Source: Helicobacteraceae bacterium (GTDB taxonomy: Bacteria; Campylobacterota; Campylobacteria; Campylobacterales; SZUA-545). Taken from it: a stretch of 6,061 bases of DNA. Location: positions 1-6,061 of the forward strand of contig JAISRI010000088.1 in NCBI GenBank assembly GCA_031273735.1, written 5' to 3'. Positions within the stretch are counted from its first letter, which is position 1; the number at the start of each line of letters is the position of its first letter. Below the pieces are notes generated by a model, which was given only the letters and a program-made list of their open reading frames with translations, had not been told where the DNA came from and ran no database searches. Shown piece after piece: positions 1-4,955 of this stretch. The position numbers and the translations under genes are program-made.

Positions 1-1049
1 AAAACCTCGTAATGCAAAGCGATCGTCTCCTCGATCGATTTTGGCGGCGCGTTAAAGCGATCAAACGCGGCGAGAATTAAACGCGAGATCGCGCCGAAAC
101 TAATAGCGCCAGATCGAAAAAGAGACAGCGCCGCTTCATTCGCCGCGTTTAATACTGCGCCAAGTTCGGGCGTTTTTAACAGCGGCTCTTTGATCGCCCA
201 CGCGGGGTAGCGATCGCTTTTGATCGGCTCGAAGCGAATCGGCGGCAGATTAAAAAGATCGACCTCGCCCGCAAACGGCGATTTTACCTCGCCCATAATC
301 GCGTAGGCGATCGCTAGGCGCATATCCGTAGGCGCGGCTTGCGCGACGATACAGCCGTCCGCAAACTCTATGAGCGCGTGAAAAACGGAGCTTCGTTCAA
401 TCATAGCGTCGATCGCGCAAATATCAAAAAGCCAACGCGCCTCTAACAGCTCAAAAAGTTTATTGACCATCGTAGCGCTATCGATCGTGATCTTCGCGCC
501 CATCGACCAATTCGGATGGCGCAAAACCTGTTCGATCGCGGCGTTTTCAATATTTTCCAGAGGCAGATCGCGCAAAGCGCCGCCGCTTGCCGTCAAGACG
601 ATCCGCTTGATCGGGCGATCTTTCGCGAGATACCAAACGCCGAAATGCTCGCTGTCAATCGGACGAATCAGGTTTTTATCGGCGATAAAAGCTCCCGCGC
701 ACGCCAGCGATTCTTTGTTTGCGAGAGCCAACCGTTTGCCGCATGTAAGCGCCTTTAACGTGGGCGCAAGACCAAGAAAACCCGCAAGGGCGTTAACGAC
801 AAGATCGCTTTGGCTCTCTTCGATCGCCTCCAAAAGCGCCGTTTCGCCGTATTTCACGCCGTCAAAATCAACCTTTTGCGCGGCGACGCGATCGGCTACG
901 ACGACGCGGCGCGGTTTGAAACGCCTGATCTGATCGTTTAGCAGATCGACGTTATAACCCGCCGCCAACGTTTCGATCGGCAGATGAAAACGTTCGGCGA
1001 CGTCGAGCGTCGAGCGTCCGATCGAACCTGTAGAACCTAATAAAATCAC
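1..1049 (-). CDS. dxr: 1-deoxy-D-xylulose 5-phosphate reductoisomerase, 3' end cut by window edge
   Basis: Dxr (IspC) is a cytosolic enzyme that rearranges and reduces 1-deoxy-D-xylulose 5-phosphate to 2-C-methyl-D-erythritol 4-phosphate with NADPH and a divalent metal. This is the committed step of the MEP isoprenoid pathway. I translated 349 codons from a GTG start at 1049 down to the window edge. The NADPH-binding loop GSTGSIG is at residues 5-11 and LANKES at 109-114. The metal ligands lie in IDSEH (D132, E134) and at E200 in MVNKLFE (N196 and K197 also conserved). The active-site flap HPNWSMG is at 178-184 and NAANEAA near 301-307. The GTG is chosen because it puts the nucleotide-binding loop at the N-terminus as in all homologues. 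It overlaps the purT stop by one base (TAGTG) and has no strong ribosome site, which suggests translational coupling. The reading frame is still open at the left edge. Compared with a remembered Helicobacter-type length of about 360-370, only the last few tens of residues are missing. Confidence 0.95.
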   Translation of the reverse strand, partial: MILLGSTGSIGRSTLDVAERFHLPIETLAAGYNVDLLNDQIRRFKPRRVVVADRVAAQKVDFDGVKYGETALLEAIEESQSDLVVNALAGFLGLAPTLKALTCGKRLALANKESLACAGAFIADKNLIRPIDSEHFGVWYLAKDRPIKRIVLTASGGALRDLPLENIENAAIEQVLRHPNWSMGAKITIDSATMVNKLFELLEARWLFDICAIDAMIERSSVFHALIEFADGCIVAQAAPTDMRLAIAYAIMGEVKSPFAGEVDLFNLPPIRFEPIKSDRYPAWAIKEPLLKTPELGAVLNAANEAALSLFRSGAISFGAISRLILAAFDRFNAPPKSIEETIALHYEV

Positions 1050-2218
1050 TAGCGATCTTTGATCTGCGCGACTAACGTTCTTGCCGTTTGCAACGCTTTT
1101 TCAGCCGTAGAATCCGCCGCCAAAACGACGGCGAGCCTGCGTCCTTTTCGGCTGATTGGCTTGCCGAAAATCCGCGCAAACGAGCGATCGGTAAAAACCG
1201 AATCGGGAATCTCTAACACGGGATCGGAGCTTTCGTTTTGCGCCTTATACGCCGCGCTTGCGCCTGGCGTAATCAAACTAAATCCAATCGGCAAACCTAG
1301 AACGGCGCGTATATGTAGCGCAAATTCGCTTTGATTCTGCGTGATTAACGTAACCATACCCGTATCGTGCGGACGGGGGCTGACCTCGCTAAAATAAACC
1401 TCTTCGCCTTTGACAAAAAGTTCCACGCCGAAAATTCCGCGTCCGCCAAGAGCGTCGGTTACGCGCTTCGCGATTGTTTCCGCTTTTTCGCGCGCGGTTT
1501 CGCTTAACGCGATCGGTTGCCAAGAGTAGATATAATCGCCGTCTCTTTGCGCGTGTCCGATCGGCGGGCAAAAGCGCGTTTCTTTTTCGGTGCGGACGGT
1601 CAAAAGCGTGATCTCAAAATCAAAGTGGATAAACTCCTCCACAATCAGTTCGCTTGCGTCGCCTCTAGCCTCTTCTTGCGCTAAAGCGAAACTTTGCTTT
1701 AGATCGTCCGCGCTTTTGGCTACGCTCTGCCCGTGTCCGCTACTGCTCATCACGGGTTTGATCACGCAGGGAAAACCGATCGCCTCCGCCGCTTGCGCAA
1801 GCTCGTCGTAGTTTTTCACAAAACGATACGCGCTTGTTTTCAACCCTAGCTCTTCGGCGGCAAAAATTCTAATGCCCTTGCGGTTCATCGTAAGTTGCGC
1901 GGCGCGAGCGTTTGGAATCACGTTAAAACCTTCGGCTTCGGCATCGAGTAGCGCGTCGATACTGATCGCCTCGATTTCGGGAAGAATATAAGAGGGTTTT
2001 TCGCGCCTAATAATCTCCAAAATTTGCGATTTATCCTTTAGATCGATCGTATAGGCTTTGTTTGCGACAAGGTGCGCGGGGGCGTTGGCGTAGCGATCTA
2101 CGGCGATCACCTCCAAACCTAAACGCGACGCTTCGATTGCGACCTCTTTGCCAAGCTCGCCGCCGCCAAGTAGCATAATTTTTACGCTTTGGCTCTTGTA
2201 AGGCGCTCCAAAATCCAT
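1049..2218 (-). CDS. purT: formate-dependent phosphoribosylglycinamide formyltransferase (GAR transformylase 2)
   Basis: PurT makes N-formyl-GAR from GAR, formate and ATP in de novo purine synthesis, replacing the folate-dependent PurN step. It is a cytosolic ATP-grasp enzyme. The 389 residues are close to the 392 of the E. coli protein. The N-terminal substrate domain has MLLGGGELGKE at about 15-25, VIAVDRYANAPAH at about 37-49 and PEIEAI at 80-85. The ATP-grasp domain has CVIKPVMSSSGHGQS at 151-165, VEEF at 193-196 and FDFEITLLTVR at 199-209. The catalytic stretch GVELFVKGEEVYFSEVSPRPHDTGMVT at 264-290 supplies the metal and substrate ligands E266, E278 and D285. The start is supported by AAAGGA five bases upstream and by a TATAAT box further up. 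One oddity is His162 in the ATP loop, where the E. coli enzyme has Lys (SSGKGQ). The gene is followed by dxr with a one-base overlap, so the two form one operon although the pathways are unrelated. Confidence 0.96.
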   Translation of the reverse strand: MDFGAPYKSQSVKIMLLGGGELGKEVAIEASRLGLEVIAVDRYANAPAHLVANKAYTIDLKDKSQILEIIRREKPSYILPEIEAISIDALLDAEAEGFNVIPNARAAQLTMNRKGIRIFAAEELGLKTSAYRFVKNYDELAQAAEAIGFPCVIKPVMSSSGHGQSVAKSADDLKQSFALAQEEARGDASELIVEEFIHFDFEITLLTVRTEKETRFCPPIGHAQRDGDYIYSWQPIALSETAREKAETIAKRVTDALGGRGIFGVELFVKGEEVYFSEVSPRPHDTGMVTLITQNQSEFALHIRAVLGLPIGFSLITPGASAAYKAQNESSDPVLEIPDSVFTDRSFARIFGKPISRKGRRLAVVLAADSTAEKALQTARTLVAQIKDR

Positions 2219-2223
2219 AATTT

Positions 2224-2229
2224 TCCTTT
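2224..2229 (-). promoter_or_regulatory. purT ribosome binding site
   Basis: On the minus strand this reads AAAGGA and ends five bases before the ATG at 2218. It supports that ATG as the purT start rather than an internal methionine. Confidence 0.7.
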
Positions 2230-2241
2230 AATTTTTGCAAA

Positions 2242-2247
2242 ATTATA
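2242..2247 (-). promoter_or_regulatory. candidate -10 box of the purT-dxr promoter
   Basis: The minus strand has a perfect TATAAT here, which would give a start near 2235 and a leader of under 20 bases. I see no convincing TTGACA-like -35 at the proper distance. Weak -35 elements are common for sigma-70 promoters in Campylobacterota, so the call rests on the -10 and its position alone. Confidence 0.5.
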
Positions 2248-2450
2248 GCTTTTGAAGGGTAAGTTGATTTGCGATCGCCGCTTATTTAATTTCGAGGGAT
2301 CGACGGCGATATAATCGTCAACGCTCAGATCGACGAAGTAACGGAGAAGAACGTTGGTACGCTACTGTTTTGCACAAAGGTGAAAGGTTTGCTTGTCAAG
2401 CTAAAATAGCTTTGTTGCGGCGGCGTAGCGCGATAAAGTTGCGCCGCCCT
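2248..2450 (+). pseudogene. possible frameshifted remnant of a MetN-type NIL domain
   Basis: There is no intact gene here, but three successive plus-strand frames line up with the C-terminal NIL (ligand-sensing) domain of methionine-importer ABC ATPases. First, about 2263-2292 reads CDRRLFNF, like the helix ending in F before the core strand. Second, 2296-2370 reads GIDGDIIVNAQIDEV followed by TEKNVGTLLF. This resembles the E. coli MetN run NNNIISAQMDYAGGVKFG. Third, from about 2372 the frame gives HKGERFACQAKIALL, resembling the final helix HGTQQDTQAAIAWL. The frames are separated by shifts, an in-frame TAA lies just before the middle segment (2287-2289), and no start codon or ribosome site fits. 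The ATPase portion is absent, because purT begins only about 30 bases upstream. I infer the decayed tail of a lost gene. The similarity is from memory of the family and could be chance over such a short length. Confidence 0.4.
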
Positions 2451-2454
2451 TTTC
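2419..2454 (+). terminator. GC-rich hairpin, weak candidate intrinsic terminator
   Basis: GGCGGCGTAGC (2419-2429) pairs with GTTGCGCCGCC (2438-2448) over 11 positions, two of them G-U wobbles, with an eight-base loop. It is followed by CTTTTC, a poor U tract. It lies at the end of the NIL-domain-like remnant and could be that gene's old terminator. Alternatively it is just a stable structure in decayed coding DNA. Confidence 0.4.
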
Positions 2455-2742
2455 AAATGCGCAATTCCCCCGTTCCTAAAGATGGCGTAGCGCGAAACGC
2501 CTGCCGACTATTACCTTTTTCAACTATTTTGCGACAAAAGATCAATTTTTCAAGCCGATTTCGCGGCGCGTAGATTTGGACTTACGCGACAACGCGCTAA
2601 CCTGCCTAGTGGCGCTTACGGCTAAGAGAGGCGGCAAAAGCGTTTTCAATCCGAATCTCTTGTAAAAGAGCCTACGACGACAAAGATGGCTTTTGGAGTT
2701 TTTGGGGATGAGGGAGGAAAGGTTACGGGCTAGAACAAAGAC
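2455..2742. other. stretch without a recognisable gene upstream of the groES promoter
   Basis: I find no tRNA, CRISPR repeat, transposase or start-codon-bearing gene here. A frame is open from 2480 to the TAA at 2665. Its later part reads RRVDLDLRDNALTCLVAL and then TAKRGGKSVFNPNLL, which looks protein-like but has no ATG and no ribosome site. I do not recognise the family. The 12-base string GGCGTAGCGCGA occurs at 2422-2433 and again at 2484-2495. The likeliest reading is decayed coding DNA left by deletion of one or more genes between purT and groES. Confidence 0.45.
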
Positions 2743-2772
2743 TTGACAATGATAGACTAAATGTTGTATAAT
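2743..2772 (+). promoter_or_regulatory. sigma-70 promoter of groESL
   Basis: A perfect TTGACA (2743-2748) is followed after an 18-base spacer by a perfect TATAAT (2767-2772). Transcription should start near 2779, inside the CIRCE operator. This is by far the best promoter in the window and fits an abundantly expressed chaperonin operon. Confidence 0.88.
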
Positions 2773-2776
2773 ACTT

Positions 2777-2803
2777 TTAGCATTCTAAGGTTTAGAGCGC
2801 TAA
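2777..2803 (+). promoter_or_regulatory. CIRCE operator (HrcA binding site)
   Basis: TTAGCATTC (2777-2785), nine bases, then GAGCGCTAA (2795-2803) match the CIRCE consensus TTAGCACTC-N9-GAGTGCTAA with one substitution per arm. The outer arms extend to TTTT and AAAA (2775-2805). The operator begins at the predicted transcription start, so bound HrcA would block initiation. In the known mechanism HrcA needs GroEL for folding, which makes the circuit a feedback loop. I see no HspR-type (HAIR) element nearby. Confidence 0.87.
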
Positions 2804-2829
2804 AATCACAATCTCAAAAATCACTCGTT

Positions 2830-2835
2830 AGGAGG
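2830..2835 (+). promoter_or_regulatory. groES ribosome binding site
   Basis: A full AGGAGG lies five bases before the ATG at 2841. It is the strongest Shine-Dalgarno site in the window and fixes the groES start. Confidence 0.88.
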
Positions 2836-2840
2836 AATCA

Positions 2841-3122
2841 ATGCTATTCACGCCTCTGGGCTACCGCATTCTTGTAGAAAGAAGCGAAGAACCCGCCAAA
2901 ACCGCATCGGGTATCATCATTCCCGACAACGCGAAAGAAAAGCCGCTTGACGGCAAAGTGGTCGCGATCAGTAAAGCGATCAAGGAAAAAGGCGAAATCG
3001 CCGTAGGCGACGTGGTCGTTTTCGGCAAATACGCAGGTACGGAGATCAAGATCGACGGCAAAGACTACGTTGTGTTGAACAACAGCGAAAAGAACGACGA
3101 CATTTTGGGCGTTCGCAAATAA
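2841..3122 (+). CDS. groES: co-chaperonin GroES (Hsp10)
   Basis: GroES forms the heptameric lid of the GroEL folding chamber in the cytosol. At 93 residues it is slightly longer than the usual ~86-97 core length seen in short bacterial forms. FTPLGYRILVER opens the beta-barrel. The mobile loop spans about residues 16-35, with the GroEL-contacting tripeptide III at 25-27 inside ASGIIIPDNAKEKPL. GDVVVFGKYAGTEI at about 56-69 and KDYVVLN at about 74-80 complete the barrel, and DDILGV near the end is the conserved terminal strand. Between the VVLN strand and DDILG there is an extra polar stretch (NSEKN, about 81-85) that I do not recall from Campylobacter or Helicobacter. It lies 17 bases ahead of groEL in the same operon and is controlled by the CIRCE promoter. 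Confidence 0.97.
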   Translation: MLFTPLGYRILVERSEEPAKTASGIIIPDNAKEKPLDGKVVAISKAIKEKGEIAVGDVVVFGKYAGTEIKIDGKDYVVLNNSEKNDDILGVRK

Positions 3123-3127
3123 AACGC

Positions 3128-3133
3128 AAAGGA
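3128..3133 (+). promoter_or_regulatory. groEL ribosome binding site
   Basis: AAAGGA lies six bases before the ATG at 3140, inside the 17-base groES-groEL gap. It gives groEL its own initiation site on the shared mRNA. Confidence 0.75.
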
Positions 3134-3139
3134 TAAACG

Positions 3140-4768
3140 ATGGCAACAAAAGAGATTTTCTTTTCCGACGACGCGAGGCACAAGCTCTACGAGGGCGTAA
3201 AGCTACTTTCGGACGCGGTAAAGGTTACGATGGGTCCTAAAGGACGCAACGTTTTAATTCAAAAGAGTTTCGGCGCGCCGCACATCACCAAAGACGGCGT
3301 AAGCGTCGCTAAAGAGATCGAGCTTAAAGATCCGCTTGCGAATATGGGCGCTTCGCTCGTCAAAGACGTGGCGAGCAAAACCGCCGACGAAGCTGGCGAC
3401 GGCACGACCACGGCGACGATTTTAGCCCACGCGATTTTCAAAGAGGGCTTAAGAAACGTAACTGTGGGCGCAAATCCGATCAGCATTAAGCGCGGTATGG
3501 ATAAGGCGAGCGAAGTCATTATCGCGGAGCTTAAAAAGATCAGCCGCGAAATCAAGGATAAAAAAGAGATCGAGCAGGTCGCGACCGTTTCGGCAAACGA
3601 AGACGCGAAGATCGGCAAACTAATCGCCGAAGCGATGGAAAAAGTGGGCAAAGACGGCGTTATTACCGTAGAGGAAGCTAAAGGCATCACCGACGAACTA
3701 GACGTCGTCGAAGGTATGCAGTTTGATCGCGGCTATCTCTCGCCGTATTTTGTAACCAATTCGGAAAAAATGCAAGCCGAGATAGAAAATCCCTATATCT
3801 TGCTTTTCGACAAGAAAATCTCGTCTATGAAAGATCTCTTACCGCTTCTCGAGCAACTTGTTAAGACGAGCAAACCGCTCTTGATTATCGCTGAAGACGT
3901 CGAGGGCGAAGCGCTAGCGACGCTTGTCGTCAATAAATTGCGCGGCGTGCTAAATATCGCGGCGGTTAAAGCGCCCGGCTTTGGCGATCGCAGAAAAGCT
4001 ATGCTTGAAGATATCGCCATTTTGACGGGCGGACAGGTGATCGCCGAAGAACTAGGGCGCACTTTAGAGGGCATTACGCTTGCCGATCTCGGTCAAGCCG
4101 CTCGCGTCATTATCGAGAAAGAAAACACTACGATCGTTAATGGCAAAGGCGAAAGCGCAAACGTCAAGGCTAGAATCGCGCAGATCAAACAACAGATCGG
4201 CGAGACGACGAGCGACTACGATCGCGAAAAACTCCAAGAACGCTTAGCGAAACTTTCCGGCGGCGTAGCTGTGATCAAAGTCGGCGCGGCGAGCGAGATC
4301 GAGATGAAAGAGCGAAAAGATCGCGTCGACGACGCGCTTTCTGCAACCAAAGCGGCTGTGGAAGAAGGTATTGTGATCGGCGGCGGCGTAGCGTTGGTTC
4401 GCGCGGCGGCGAAAGTCAATATCAAATTAGAGGGCGACGAAGCGATTGGCGCTGAAATTATCCTTCGCGCTATAAAATCTCCGCTTCGTCAGATCGCCGA
4501 AAACGCGGGCTACGACGGCGGCGTTATCGTCAATGCCGTAGAGAAAGAAAAGCCGAACGTAGGCTTCAACGCTTCTACGGGCGAATACGTAGATCTGTTT
4601 GAAGCGGGTATCGTCGATCCTACAAAAGTAGAACGCATAGCGTTGCAAAAAGCGGTTTCAGTGGCAAGCCTCTTGCTAACGACCGAAGCGACGGTAAGCG
4701 AAGTTAAAGAAGATAAACCCGCCGCTCCCGCAATGCCGGGCGGCGGAATGGGCGGTATGGATTACTAA
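3140..4768 (+). CDS. groEL: chaperonin GroEL (Hsp60)
   Basis: GroEL is the double-ring, ATP-driven folding chamber of the cytosol and works with GroES. The 542-residue length is normal. The equatorial domain has VTMGPKGRNVLI at 29-40, TKDGVSV at 50-56 and the ATP-site GDGTTT at 86-91 with catalytic D87. The apical substrate and GroES-binding surface includes GYLSPYF at 198-204 and the leucine-rich segment at about 233-241. KAPGFGDRRKAMLEDIA lies at 277-293. The second half of the nucleotide site has KDRVDDAL at 393-400 (D398, needed for hydrolysis) and GGGVAL at 414-419. The C-terminal tail is a short GGGMGGM run ending in Asp-Tyr rather than the usual Met-rich end. The sequence closely follows Campylobacter-type GroEL, for example TTSDYDREKLQERLAKLSGG near 356-375. 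The gene is co-transcribed with groES and ends at a strong terminator. Confidence 0.98.
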   Translation: MATKEIFFSDDARHKLYEGVKLLSDAVKVTMGPKGRNVLIQKSFGAPHITKDGVSVAKEIELKDPLANMGASLVKDVASKTADEAGDGTTTATILAHAIFKEGLRNVTVGANPISIKRGMDKASEVIIAELKKISREIKDKKEIEQVATVSANEDAKIGKLIAEAMEKVGKDGVITVEEAKGITDELDVVEGMQFDRGYLSPYFVTNSEKMQAEIENPYILLFDKKISSMKDLLPLLEQLVKTSKPLLIIAEDVEGEALATLVVNKLRGVLNIAAVKAPGFGDRRKAMLEDIAILTGGQVIAEELGRTLEGITLADLGQAARVIIEKENTTIVNGKGESANVKARIAQIKQQIGETTSDYDREKLQERLAKLSGGVAVIKVGAASEIEMKERKDRVDDALSATKAAVEEGIVIGGGVALVRAAAKVNIKLEGDEAIGAEIILRAIKSPLRQIAENAGYDGGVIVNAVEKEKPNVGFNASTGEYVDLFEAGIVDPTKVERIALQKAVSVASLLLTTEATVSEVKEDKPAAPAMPGGGMGGMDY

Positions 4769-4808
4769 TCCAGCCCCTTTTGCGCTCTTAAACCAAAAAG
4801 TCTGCTTG

Positions 4809-4852
4809 CGAAGCGTTAGGAAGAGTTTTCTTCCTAGCGCTTCGTCATTTTT
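4809..4852 (+). terminator. intrinsic terminator of groESL
   Basis: CGAAGCGTTAGGAAGA (4809-4824) pairs with TCTTCCTAGCGCTTCG (4829-4844) as a 16-base stem with one G-U wobble and a GTTT loop. TCA and five T residues (4848-4852) follow. It lies 40 bases after the groEL stop, so it separates the chaperonin operon from the nuclease gene. Confidence 0.88.
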
Positions 4853-4869
4853 CGCGTCCTTTAATATGT

Positions 4870-4875
4870 TATGAT
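4870..4875 (+). promoter_or_regulatory. candidate -10 box for the CARF nuclease gene
   Basis: TATGAT lies in an AT-rich stretch just after the groEL terminator, with overlapping alternatives TAATAT at 4862 and TATGTT at 4865. No good -35 is visible. Because the terminator cuts off read-through, the downstream gene needs a promoter in this roughly 90-base gap, and this is the best candidate. A small inverted repeat, AGAG-GTT-CTCT (4898-4908), follows and could be an operator or a leader hairpin. Confidence 0.35.
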
Positions 4876-4913
4876 TATTTTTCATTAACGACTAACGAGA
4901 GGTTCTCTTGCAA

Positions 4914-4955
4914 ATGGCGGATTTTAGCGCGATAAAGATCGGACTATGGTTTTAG
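4914..4955 (+). CDS. possible 13-codon leader ORF overlapping the nuclease start
   Basis: ATG at 4914 opens a frame of 13 codons (MADFSAIKIGLWF) that ends at TAG 4953-4955, eight bases beyond the first base of the nuclease ATG. GAGAGG (4897-4902) lies upstream at a longish 11-base spacing and inside a small inverted repeat. The nuclease ATG itself has only a poor ribosome site. Translation of the leader could therefore deliver ribosomes by termination and re-initiation. I recognise no family, and a chance short ORF is quite possible. Confidence 0.25.
   Translation: MADFSAIKIGLWF

Noticed and set aside
463..933. Plus-strand open frames of 156 and 80 codons across the left region
   Set aside because: They lie antisense to dxr, which has complete catalytic motifs on the minus strand. 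Their translations are Ser/Arg/Ala-rich with no recognisable motif.
2370..2573. 67-codon plus-strand frame starting with ATG as a small gene
   Set aside because: There is no ribosome site and the composition is Arg-rich without a domain. Its first third fits better as the shifted tail of the NIL-domain remnant.
2660..2742. Short Met-start frame MAFGVFGDEGGKVTG before the groES promoter
   Set aside because: It is only 15 codons long, has no ribosome site and lies directly upstream of the promoter, so it is too short to separate from chance.
2844..4648. Minus-strand frames of 66 to 143 codons under groES and groEL
   Set aside because: They are shadows of strongly conserved chaperonin genes, a known effect of GC-skewed codon use. 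No promoter or ribosome site supports them.
4676..4885. Minus-strand 69-codon frame over the groEL end and terminator
   Set aside because: It runs through the groESL terminator stem and the groEL C-terminal codons and has no ribosome site, so it is probably chance.
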